A DNA stretch of 8,676 nt. It comes from JAHFUI01 sp041485905 (lineage in GTDB: Bacteria > Acidobacteriota > Vicinamibacteria > Vicinamibacterales > CAVVIG01). Of this stretch, positions 1 to 5,762 are shown piece after piece. The notes below the pieces were generated by a model. It did no database searches and was not told where the DNA came from. It worked only from the letters and a program-made list of their open reading frames with translations. Made by a program: the position numbers and the translations under genes. Numbering within the stretch: position 1 is the first letter of the stretch; every line of letters starts with the position of its first letter. The stretch lies in contig JBGPKK010000194.1 in NCBI GenBank assembly GCA_041485905.1, positions 1-8,676 on the forward strand. The letters are read 5' to 3'.

Positions 1-2
1 AG

Positions 3-356
3 CTGCTCTTCTATCACGGCGCCAGCGACCCGTGGTTTTCCGCGCTGGACACCATCGACTACTACCAGAAAATGAGCGCCGACAATGGCGGCGTGGACAA
101 GGTGACGGGCTGGAGCCGGTTGTTTGTGGTGCCAGGCATGGGGCACTGCGCGGGCGGGCAGGCCACGCTCGATAACTTCGATCTGCTCGGCGCGGTGGTC
201 GAGTGGGTTGAGAGAGCCACGGCTCCCGATTCCGTCATCGCCATCGGGCGGGCATTCCCGGGGCGGAGCCGGCCGCTCTGCGCGTATCCGACGCACGCGC
301 ACTACAAAGGCTCGGGCGATGCCGAAGACGCGAAGAACTTCGAGTGTCGGCCGTGA
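3..356 (+). CDS. Tannase/feruloyl esterase family protein, C-terminal 117 residues (5' end outside window)
   Basis: Only the 3' part of the gene is present; the frame is open from the first bases to a TGA at 354-356. The fragment begins LLFYHGASDPWFSALDTI and later carries VPGMGHCAGG. In tannase/feruloyl esterases these two stretches hold the charge-relay Asp (in the SDP segment) and the catalytic His (in the GMGHC segment); the nucleophilic Ser would lie upstream, outside the window. The C-terminus (RPLCAYPTHAHY...CRP) is Cys-containing, as is common in this family. Members are usually secreted hydrolases that cleave ester bonds of plant phenolics such as gallate or ferulate esters; the substrate cannot be told from this fragment. 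The family call is strong, the exact specificity unknown. Confidence 0.88.
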   Translation: MLFYHGASDPWFSALDTIDYYQKMSADNGGVDKVTGWSRLFVVPGMGHCAGGQATLDNFDLLGAVVEWVERATAPDSVIAIGRAFPGRSRPLCAYPTHAHYKGSGDAEDAKNFECRP

Positions 357-391
357 GCAACCAATCCGGTCGTGTCCGGTTCAGCCGACGC

Positions 392-505
392 TTAGAAACT
401 CCACCGAACACCCAACTGGATCTGGCGTGATTCGGGGACGTGAACGCGCGCGATGGCGGAGGGAGTCGCCAGGCGCACCAAGGCACCAGGATCGAAAGCG
501 CTTAC
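392..505 (-). pseudogene. C-terminal remnant resembling a TonB-dependent receptor/outer-membrane barrel
   Basis: On the minus strand a frame ending at TAA (392-394) reads, in its last part, PSAIARVHVPESRQIQLGVRWSF. A short beta-strand with alternating hydrophobic residues ending in Phe at the very C-terminus, preceded by a PRQIQ-like stretch, is the usual end of TonB-dependent receptors and other outer-membrane barrels recognised by the BAM machinery. Going upstream, the frame is closed by a stop at 581-583, so at most about 63 codons are open and the body of a receptor is missing. It lies tail-to-tail with the tannase gene. I infer a gene relic left by deletion or rearrangement; chance resemblance cannot be excluded. 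The upstream edge given here is approximate. Confidence 0.35.
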
Positions 506-616
506 GGTAACCGTCGACAGCGGCAGCACCCTATCGCACCTGCGAGCGCCAACAGCGCGGTCTCGGATCCGCCAAAGGCGTTACGCATCTTGCATGTCCG
601 ATCGCCTGCGACTGTG

Positions 617-1834
617 ATGCGGTATCACGCGATTGCGATTCTCTCGCTGCTCGCCTTCCTGGGCCCTCCATCGGCTGTGGACGCGGTACAGGACGAGCCG
701 GCGGCACATCAACACGATCACGCCGACGCGCCGGCCACAACGAAGTGGTCGTGGACCTCGGACGCCAACGCCTTCTTCGGCTACAACTATCAGCAGCGTA
801 AGTACGCCGATTTCTCCGCGTGGGAGTCGCAGAACTGGTTCATGCTTGCCGCCCGCCGCCCGGTCGGTCCCGGGCGGCTGACCCTCCAGGGGATGCTGTC
901 GCTTGAGCCGTTCACGATGGCGGCGCTGGGATCGCCCCAGCTCTTTCAGACCGGCGAAAGCTATAACCAGATCCCGCTCGTCAACTACCAGCACCCACAC
1001 GATCTGCTGATGGCATTGGGCGCGACGTACCGCATCGAGCATCCGCGAGTGCGTTACGTTTTTGGCGCGGACCTTGTCGGGTCGCCGACGCTTGGACCGA
1101 CGGCGTTCATGCACCGCGAATCGGCGCGCGATAACCCACAAGTGCCGATCGGACACCACAGCCTCGATTCCACACACATCACCGCGGGCGTCCTCCGCGC
1201 GGGCGTCGAAACCGGCCCGCTGTCGTTCGAGGCGTCGGCGTTTCGCGGCGCCGAGCCCGACGACAATCGATTGAACATCGAGCAGCCGCGGCTCGATTCA
1301 TGGGCCGCGCGCATCGGCTGGCACCAGGGGCCGTGGGACGCGCAGGTCTCGGGCGGCCATCTCCACGAGCCGGAATGGTTCGAGCCGTACAACGTGACCC
1401 GGCTCACGGCGTCGATCGGCTTCAACGGCACGATGGGGTCCCGTCCGCTCGCGGCGACGCTCGCGTGGGGAGAAAATCGCGAGTTCAACGGCTTCGATAA
1501 CGTCGACGACAGCTTCCTCTTCGAGTGGGACCTTCGTGCCACGCAGTCGACGACGTTCTACGGACGCGCCGAGAAATCGGCCAAGCAGCTCTTCGGGCTC
1601 GGGCTCCATCCGAAGGGCTTCAGCCATCCGCACTTCTATTCACACGTGAACGCCCTGACCTTCGGGTATATCCGCGACCTGCCAATCGTCGGTAAGAGCC
1701 GCATCGGGGCCGGCGCCGACATCACGATCTACCCCTGGCCGACCGATGTGCTCGACCTGTACGACGGCTCGCACTCGTTCCATGTGTTTCTGCGGTGGCG
1801 TCCCGCCCTCACTTCGACGGCCCACGTTCATTGA
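617..1834 (+). CDS. Exported, probably outer-membrane beta-barrel protein of unknown function with His-rich N-terminus
   Basis: The protein has 405 residues from ATG 617. This start is chosen because it places a signal peptide at the N-terminus (basic MRYH, hydrophobic AIAILSLLAFLG, likely cleavage around residue 23). The frame extends upstream to 440, but the extra part is not signal-like; GTG 614 is an equally possible start. The mature N-terminus has a His cluster (AAHQHDHAD, residues 29-37), then many short amphipathic stretches rich in Trp, Tyr and Phe, as in a barrel. Conserved-looking blocks are ESQNWFMLAARR (about 70-81), QHPHDL (125-130), AFMHRESA (163-170), PIGHHSLDSTHI (177-188) and an EPDD segment (213-216). 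From memory, this is an uncharacterised family of soil bacteria often seen near metal-resistance genes; I know of no demonstrated function. It sits 55 nt upstream of a metal-transport gene pair, so a role in metal passage or binding at the envelope is an inference. Confidence 0.72.
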   Translation: MRYHAIAILSLLAFLGPPSAVDAVQDEPAAHQHDHADAPATTKWSWTSDANAFFGYNYQQRKYADFSAWESQNWFMLAARRPVGPGRLTLQGMLSLEPFTMAALGSPQLFQTGESYNQIPLVNYQHPHDLLMALGATYRIEHPRVRYVFGADLVGSPTLGPTAFMHRESARDNPQVPIGHHSLDSTHITAGVLRAGVETGPLSFEASAFRGAEPDDNRLNIEQPRLDSWAARIGWHQGPWDAQVSGGHLHEPEWFEPYNVTRLTASIGFNGTMGSRPLAATLAWGENREFNGFDNVDDSFLFEWDLRATQSTTFYGRAEKSAKQLFGLGLHPKGFSHPHFYSHVNALTFGYIRDLPIVGKSRIGAGADITIYPWPTDVLDLYDGSHSFHVFLRWRPALTSTAHVH

Positions 1835-1840
1835 AAATGC

Positions 1841-1849
1841 TGTTATCCT
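1841..1849 (+). promoter_or_regulatory. Candidate extended -10 promoter element for the MgtE_N/CBS-transporter operon
   Basis: In the 55-nt gap between the barrel gene and the next start there is TGTTATCCT, that is a TGN motif joined to a -10-like TATCCT. Transcription would begin near 1856 and leave a leader of about 34 nt before ATG 1890. No convincing -35 is seen at the right distance, which an extended -10 can tolerate. The local sequence is AT-richer than its surroundings. This is a sequence-only guess. Confidence 0.35.
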
Positions 1850-1877
1850 TATTCGATCTGAAAATGCCCGCGTCCGG

Positions 1878-1889
1878 GGACCTAGGTCC
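1878..1889. promoter_or_regulatory. Perfect 12-bp palindrome abutting the start codon (possible operator or RBS hairpin)
   Basis: GGACCTAGGTCC is its own reverse complement and ends at the base before ATG 1890. It covers the place where the ribosome-binding site must lie (GGGGA at 1876-1880 overlaps its left half). It could be a dyad operator, or in RNA a 4-bp stem with a CUAG loop that hides the RBS. Position is the main evidence; I know of no named regulator with this consensus. Confidence 0.35.
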
Positions 1890-3125
1890 ATGTCCATCGT
1901 CGCCCTGTCGGAACTGCTCGGCGCCAGCGTGCGCGATGCCAGCGGCACCTTGCGCGGACGTGTGCGCGAAGTCGCCGTCGCGCCGCAAGATCATCCCACC
2001 CGCGTCGCATACCTGATCGTCGGCACGCCCGACGGCGAACGCATTCTCCAGGCCGGCGACGTCCTGTCCTGCGGCGCCACGGTCCGCACCGACACCGACA
2101 GCCGCCACTGGGAACGCACCACGCCGTCGGACGGTGTGCTGCTTCTCAAACGTGATCTTCTCGATCAACAGATCATCGACGTGCACGGGCGGAAGGTCGT
2201 CCGCGTCAACGATGTCGAGCTCGACTCCACCCCGATCAACAGCCACCTGCTCCTGAACGTGCGCTCGGTCGACGTGGGGGCGCGCGGGGCCGTCAGACGG
2301 CTCGCCAAGGGCCTGGTTCCCGCGTTCACACTCCGGGCGCTGCTCGAGAAGATCCCTCGGCGGGTGATCCCGTGGCATTTTGTCGATCTGCTCGAAACCG
2401 ACCCCGCGCGCCGGGTCAAGCTCAAGATTGCGTACGAAGGGCTGTCGAAGCTGCATCCCGCCGATATCGCCGACATCGTCGAGGATCTGCCGCCGGCCGA
2501 GCGCGAATCGGTCTTCGAGACGATCGACGAAGAGGTGGCGGCCGAGGCGCTCGAAGAGCTCGACCCGAGGGTGCAGGTGTCGATCGTCGAATCGCTCGAT
2601 TCAGACCGCGCGGCCGACATCGTCGAAGAGATGGATCCCGACGCGGCGGCGGACCTGCTCGGCGATCTCGATGCCGATCGGTCGGGCCAGATTCTCCGGG
2701 AAATGGAGCCGGACGAGCGGCGCGAAGTGACGCAGCTCCTCGAGTTCGGCGAACACACCGCCGCCGGCCGGATGACGACCGAGTTCATCGCGGTGCCGGA
2801 AACCTCGGTCGTCGACCAGGCGATTGACGCGCTGAAGACGTTCGAAGGCAGCCGCGAGGCGCTCGCCACGATCTATTTGACGGGCGACGGCAACAGGCTG
2901 ACGGGCGCCGTCCCGCTCGTCACAATCGCGATCTCGTCTCCCACCGCACGGCTCTCGGAGCTGAGCGAGCCGTACGTCGCCTGCGCCCCGGATACGCCAC
3001 AAGACGAAGTGGCCGCGCTCTTCGACAAATACAACCTGATCACGCTCGCCGTCGTCGACGAGCACGGACGCCTTGCCGGCATCATCACGGCTGACGACGT
3101 GATTACGATGCTGCGGCACAGCTGA
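1890..3125 (+). CDS. PRC-barrel / MgtE_N / CBS-domain protein, predicted cytosolic regulator of the adjacent metal transporter
   Basis: The protein has 411 residues. Residues about 4-80 (LSELLGASVRDASGTLRGRV...) and 85-150 resemble two PRC-barrel-like beta domains. Residues about 187-290 (HPADIADIVEDLPPAER..., then repeated LDS/MDPDAAADLL/LDAD helices ending in LLEFGEHTAAGRM) are a typical MgtE intracellular N domain. Residues about 295-408 form a CBS pair (MTTEFIAVPETSVVDQAI; later YNLITLAVVDEHGRLAGIITADDVI). In MgtE channels the N and CBS domains sense cytosolic Mg2+ and gate the pore; here no transmembrane segment follows, so the sensor is free-standing. The next gene, an NRAMP-type transporter, starts 4 nt after this stop, so the two are surely co-transcribed and probably translationally coupled. 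I infer that this protein controls that transporter according to Mg2+ level. ATG 1890 is chosen because upstream codons overlap the previous gene and lack domain similarity. Confidence 0.9.
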   Translation: MSIVALSELLGASVRDASGTLRGRVREVAVAPQDHPTRVAYLIVGTPDGERILQAGDVLSCGATVRTDTDSRHWERTTPSDGVLLLKRDLLDQQIIDVHGRKVVRVNDVELDSTPINSHLLLNVRSVDVGARGAVRRLAKGLVPAFTLRALLEKIPRRVIPWHFVDLLETDPARRVKLKIAYEGLSKLHPADIADIVEDLPPAERESVFETIDEEVAAEALEELDPRVQVSIVESLDSDRAADIVEEMDPDAAADLLGDLDADRSGQILREMEPDERREVTQLLEFGEHTAAGRMTTEFIAVPETSVVDQAIDALKTFEGSREALATIYLTGDGNRLTGAVPLVTIAISSPTARLSELSEPYVACAPDTPQDEVAALFDKYNLITLAVVDEHGRLAGIITADDVITMLRHS

Positions 3126-3129
3126 GCGG

Positions 3130-4392
3130 ATGTCCGCGATGCTGTTTCGAAAAGGCTGGACGACCCGGATCGCGATGGTGTTCGCCGTCATCGGGCCCGG
3201 GTTCATCACCGCCAATGTCGACAACGACGCCGGCGGCATCGCCACCTATTCGGTCGCCGGCGCGCAGTTCGGGTACTCGCTGCTGTGGCTGATGATCCCG
3301 ATCACCGTCGCGCTGGTGATGATTCAGGAGATGTCGTCGCGGATGGGCGCGGTGACCGGCAAAGGGCTGAGCGATCTCATTCGCGAGGAGTTCGGCTTCC
3401 GCGCGACGTTCCTGCTGATGGCCGCGCTCTTCGCCACCAACTTCTTCAACATCGTCAGCGAGTTCGCCGGCGTGGCGAGCAGCTTCGAGCTGTTCGGCAT
3501 CCCCCCGTACATCGTCGTGCCGGTGGCCGCGTTCGTCGTCTGGGGCCTCGTGGTCCACGGGACGTACAACAGCATCGAGAAGATTTTTCTCTCGGCGTCG
3601 GCGTTCTACATCGCGTACGTCGTCTCCGGAGTGCTGGCGCATCCCGACTGGAAGGCGGCGGCACTATCGACCGTCACTCGGCCGGAGAGCATCGGATTTC
3701 GGAACTATTCCTACCTGTCGATGGTGATCGCGATGGTCGGCACGACCATCGCCCCATGGATGCAGTTTTACCTGCAGGCATCGGTGGTCGAGAAGGGCGT
3801 GACCGCGCGGCAGTACAACGCGTTGCGGCTCGACGTCATCATCGGGTGCCTGTTCGCGGCCATCGTCGCGTGGTTCATCGTGGTGGCGTGCGCGGCGACT
3901 TTGCACACGACGGGCGTGTACGACATCAAGACCGGGTCTCAGGCGGCGCAGGCGCTGCGACCGCTCGCGGGGGAATATGCGTACCTGCTCTTCGCGGCGG
4001 GACTGTTCAATGCGTCGCTGTTCGCGGCGTGCATCCTGCCGATTTCGACGGCCTATGCGGTGTGCGAAGGACTGGGCTTCGAGTCGGGCCTCGACAAGCG
4101 CTTTCACGAGGCGCCGGCGTTCTACTGGCTCTACACGCTGCTCATCGTGTTCGGTGCCGGCGTACTGCTCATCCCGCGTTTCCCGCTGTTCCGCGTCATG
4201 GTGCTGTCGCAGGTCGCGAACGGCATCCTGCTGCCGTTCGTGCTGATTTTCGTCCTGCTGTTGATAAACGACCGCGAGCTGATGGGCAAGTACACGAACT
4301 CGCGGTGGTACAACGTGGTGTCGTGGATCACGGTCGGGGTGATGATTGCGCTGACGATTGGAATGGTCGTCGCGCAGATCAGGGGTGGCTGA
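3130..4392 (+). CDS. NRAMP-superfamily divalent metal transporter with Mg-transporter-type (NRMT/NMgT-like) site motifs
   Basis: A 420-residue integral membrane protein with about 11 hydrophobic segments. It opens with IGPGFITANVDNDAGGIATY (residues 21-40), which aligns with the TM1 region of NRAMP proteins, where classical Mn/Fe carriers have DPGN; here the residues are D33-A34-G35-G36, so the metal-binding Asp is kept and the Asn is lost. In TM6 the classical MPH is replaced by A208-P209-W210 (GTTIAPWMQFYLQ). Loss of the soft Met ligand and of the Asn is what is described for NRAMP-related magnesium transporters, which carry Mg2+ and Mn2+ without clear proton coupling. The neighbouring MgtE_N/CBS gene supports magnesium as substrate. 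Automatic annotation would probably call it mntH. ATG 3139 is a possible alternative start. Its 3' end (4349-4381) is duplicated exactly at 6445-6477. Confidence 0.9.
   Translation: MSAMLFRKGWTTRIAMVFAVIGPGFITANVDNDAGGIATYSVAGAQFGYSLLWLMIPITVALVMIQEMSSRMGAVTGKGLSDLIREEFGFRATFLLMAALFATNFFNIVSEFAGVASSFELFGIPPYIVVPVAAFVVWGLVVHGTYNSIEKIFLSASAFYIAYVVSGVLAHPDWKAAALSTVTRPESIGFRNYSYLSMVIAMVGTTIAPWMQFYLQASVVEKGVTARQYNALRLDVIIGCLFAAIVAWFIVVACAATLHTTGVYDIKTGSQAAQALRPLAGEYAYLLFAAGLFNASLFAACILPISTAYAVCEGLGFESGLDKRFHEAPAFYWLYTLLIVFGAGVLLIPRFPLFRVMVLSQVANGILLPFVLIFVLLLINDRELMGKYTNSRWYNVVSWITVGVMIALTIGMVVAQIRGG
4349..4381 (+). repeat. 33-bp exact direct repeat, copy 1 (inside the transporter gene's 3' end)
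   Basis: The segment starts CGCTGACGATTGG and ends TCGCGCAGATCA; it is identical over 33 bases to 6445-6477 and encodes ALTIGMVVAQI of the transporter, ending 11 nt before its stop codon. Flanking bases differ on both sides (G before and G after here, C before and T after in copy 2). It defines the left edge of the accessory patch. Confidence 0.95.
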
Positions 4393-4434
4393 TGAGAGGC
4401 CGTCTCGCTTCCACTCGCAGCCTCCGCACCGACG

Positions 4435-4749
4435 ATGGTAGAGTCGTCCGACGAAGCCGGAATGGAATCCCAGCCCAACGATGAGCAGGCCGACGCGATC
4501 AACTCAAGACTCGATGTTCTCCTCGAAAAGAGACGGCATGAGTTCCGCCGTTTGGTGGAGATGATCCGCACGCTCAACGAACGAATGGATCGGGGATTCG
4601 GCGAGTTGCGGCTGGAGATGCGGAAGACGCATGAGCTTCTCGAGTTCTTCATTCGCACGCAGGGCGAGGCCAACCGGCAGTTCCGCGCGACGTTCGGCCT
4701 CCACGAGGACCGGCTGAACGCCTTCGAGCAGCGCGACTCCGGGGCGTAA
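4435..4749 (+). CDS. Small coiled-coil protein of unknown function
   Basis: A 104-residue ORF 42 nt after the transporter gene. From about residue 20 to 97 it is a highly charged helix with regular hydrophobic spacing (INSRLDVLLEKRRHEF, then RLVEMIRTLNERMDRGFGEL and LRLEMRKTHELLEFF), as in a coiled coil. There is no signal peptide, membrane span or Cys. A second Met at residue 10 (4462) may be the true start, since the first nine residues are not helix-like; neither has a clear ribosome-binding site. I do not recognise the family; short proteins of this look are common in soil genomes. It lies between the two 33-bp repeats, so it may belong to the acquired patch rather than to the metal operon. 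Confidence 0.55.
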   Translation: MVESSDEAGMESQPNDEQADAINSRLDVLLEKRRHEFRRLVEMIRTLNERMDRGFGELRLEMRKTHELLEFFIRTQGEANRQFRATFGLHEDRLNAFEQRDSGA

Positions 4750-4819
4750 GCCCACGCATTGGCGCACCGGCGCGCGTGAAGCCTCCGCGCTGCCGCGAGT
4801 CCGATGGATCGGCTGTGAC

Positions 4820-4846
4820 GGATACGCGCGAGCCTTGCGCGCATCC
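4820..4846. other. GC-rich stem-loop downstream of the coiled-coil ORF
   Basis: The sequence from GGATACGCGCGAG to TTGCGCGCATCC folds into a stem of about 11-12 pairs with one A-C mismatch, one G-U pair and a very small loop. It lies 70 nt after the stop of the upstream ORF. No T-run follows, so it is not a standard intrinsic terminator; it may still stall transcription or be part of a decayed repeat. It is one of the few structured elements in the gene-free stretch 4750-5198. Confidence 0.35.
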
Positions 4847-4926
4847 ACCGGAACGGCCCTTGTCCTGCCTGACCGGAATCCCATCCCGCTGAATCATTTG
4901 CCTCCCGCGGGCTTTCTCGGTTGTGC

Positions 4927-5012
4927 TTGGTTACGCGCGGGCGTCGGCGCGTGACCAGCGAGATCGACCGTTTGGCGGAGGGTTTTCGCTTTGGCCTTTG
5001 CGCGTAACCCAA
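4927..5012. repeat. Inverted repeat with arms related to the GTTGGGTTACGC-type intergenic motif
   Basis: The arms GGTTACGCGC (4929-4938) and GCGCGTAACC (5000-5009) are exact reverse complements. Allowing one bulged base they extend to TTGG/CCCAA at the outer ends (4927 and 5012). The 61-nt interior shows no convincing gene. Motifs of the form GTTGGGTTACGC are frequent in intergenic repeats of GC-rich bacteria. It could be a palindromic repeat unit or a decayed recombination site; no transposase is nearby. Both strands of the 4750-5198 stretch have open frames, but their residue composition looks like shadow reading of GC-rich DNA. Confidence 0.45.
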
Positions 5013-5040
5013 CGAAAGGCGCGCTGGCTTCCTGCTGGAA

Positions 5041-5069
5041 TTGCCTTTCATTCTGTGGATTACGATAAT
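5041..5069 (+). promoter_or_regulatory. Candidate sigma-70 promoter upstream of the first cassette-like gene
   Basis: TTGCCT (5041-5046) and GATAAT (5064-5069) match the -35 consensus at 4 of 6 and the -10 consensus at 5 of 6 positions, with the ideal 17-nt spacing. Transcription would start near 5076, giving a leader of about 120 nt before ATG 5199. It lies in one of the least GC-rich spots of the region. It could drive both cassette-like genes. Confidence 0.42.
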
Positions 5070-5185
5070 GAGCCGCGGCGCGACGCCGCCGTGAATACGC
5101 GCAGCCTCGCGGCCCACTAATAGTTCGGCGGACAAAATCGAACTCGCGTGCCACTTGAAATTACGATGGAGAGCGTTTCTTCTTC

Positions 5186-5190
5186 AGGAG
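5186..5190 (+). promoter_or_regulatory. Shine-Dalgarno site deciding the 5199 start
   Basis: AGGAG lies 8 nt before ATG 5199, the best ribosome-binding site in the window. It favours 5199 over the in-frame ATG at 5148, whose extra residues (MPLEITMESVSSSGEHH) would also bury the N-terminal hydrophobic segment. Confidence 0.75.
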
Positions 5191-5198
5191 AGCATCAC

Positions 5199-5606
5199 AT
5201 GACGAAGGTACAGCGACTAATTATCGTGCTGACGGGACTCAACTTTATCGTTCTGGCATTCGGTTTGGCGCAGTTACGCCCTGCCGGCGCTCAGGGCGTG
5301 CCAGCGTTGCTGCGAGGTCGCGCATTAGAACTCGTGGATGAACGAGGACGCGTGCGGGCGGAGCTGAAAGTGCTGCCCGCCGATCCTACCGTGAAGATGC
5401 CGGACGGTACTACGGGCTATCCCGAGACCGTCCTACTCCGTCTGATCAGCACGAGCGGCGGTCCGAATGTGAAGTTGAGCGCTACGGAAGATGGATCTGG
5501 AATGGTCCTCGGTGGCCAGTCTGGGTATGTGCAGGTGTTGTCGCGAACAGCTGATCCGTTCGTCAAGATCCACAACACGAACGGCCGCGAGCGAGTGATC
5601 AAGTAG
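5199..5606 (+). CDS. Small exported or membrane-anchored beta-rich protein of unknown function (cassette-like gene 1)
   Basis: 135 residues. Residues 1-31 are a signal peptide or anchor (MTKVQR, hydrophobic LIIVLTGLNFIVLAFGLA, then RPAGAQG with a plausible cleavage after AGA or GAQ). The rest is short beta-like repeats: RGRALELVDERGRVRAEL, TVLLRLISTSGGPNVKL, GMVLGGQSGYVQVLS and DPFVKIHNTNGRE. The repeating 'strand-turn-strand' pattern suggests a small beta-roll or sandwich outside the cytoplasm. I recall similar uncharacterised proteins from metagenomes but no function. Codon choice (CTA, ATT, CGA, GTA near the start) is less GC-biased than in the metal genes, in line with transfer. Its stop is 36 nt before an attC-like site in the orientation expected of an integron cassette. 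Confidence 0.75.
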   Translation: MTKVQRLIIVLTGLNFIVLAFGLAQLRPAGAQGVPALLRGRALELVDERGRVRAELKVLPADPTVKMPDGTTGYPETVLLRLISTSGGPNVKLSATEDGSGMVLGGQSGYVQVLSRTADPFVKIHNTNGRERVIK

Positions 5607-5642
5607 ACCGTTCAAGCGGGTGTTTCCTCATTCATTGACGCC

Positions 5643-5726
5643 GCCGAACATCGGCTTGGAGCCGTCGCGCCAACTCTTCTGTGCGATCGTGTCACCGGGG
5701 CGCGCGGCTCAAGCCGCACGTTGTGC
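5643..5726 (+). other. attC-like recombination site (integron cassette type), complete
   Basis: The layout is R'' GCCGAAC (5643-5649), 2 nt, L'' CGGCTTGGAGCCGTCGCGCC (5652-5671), a 27-nt central part, L' GGCGCGCGGCTCAAGCCG (5699-5716), 3 nt, and R' GTTGTGC (5720-5726). L'' and L' pair over 18 bp with two unpaired bases, both on the L'' side: a G in TTGGAG and a T five nt further on. This asymmetric pair of extrahelical bases is a hallmark of attC sites folded as single strands for integron integrase. R'' fits RYYYAAC and R' fits GTTRRRY with one mismatch each. The total length of 84 bp is within the known attC range. Recombination would fall between G5720 and T5721. The orientation agrees with the gene ending at 5606. 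Confidence 0.75.
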
Positions 5727-5762
5727 GGACGCTCGCGAAGCATGAGGTAATTTGCACGTAGC

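Noticed and set aside
1835..1889. M-box-type magnesium riboswitch ahead of the metal operon
   Set aside because: Some Mg-type NRAMP genes have one, but only 55 nt are available here and no such fold is visible, only the 12-bp palindrome.
2165..2869. Minus-strand frame of 234 codons opposite the MgtE_N region
   Set aside because: Extremely Ser/Arg-rich mirror of the acidic repeats in the real gene; no homology expected.
3130..4392. Plain MntH manganese transporter call
   Set aside because: The two defining site motifs are not those of classical MntH, and the neighbour carries the MgtE magnesium-sensing domain.
3285..4484. Long plus-strand frame of 399 codons overlapping the transporter gene
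   Set aside because: It is the +1 shadow of a GC-rich gene: Arg/Gly/His-rich, no domain, while the real frame has clear NRAMP motifs and membrane segments.
4923..5120. Small frames on both strands in 4750-5198 (for example 65 codons plus, 86 codons minus)
   Set aside because: Arg/Ala-rich with no start signal or motif, and they cross the inverted repeat; treated as non-coding.
4131..5135. Minus-strand frame of 334 codons across the transporter end and the gene-free stretch
   Set aside because: Ser/Arg-rich composition, no recognisable motif, and it overlaps two better plus-strand frames; a product of high GC.
5643..5726. Intrinsic terminator for the gene ending at 5606
   Set aside because: The stem has a 27-nt centre, no T-run, asymmetric unpaired bases on one side and flanking R boxes; attC fits better, though it may also hinder transcription.
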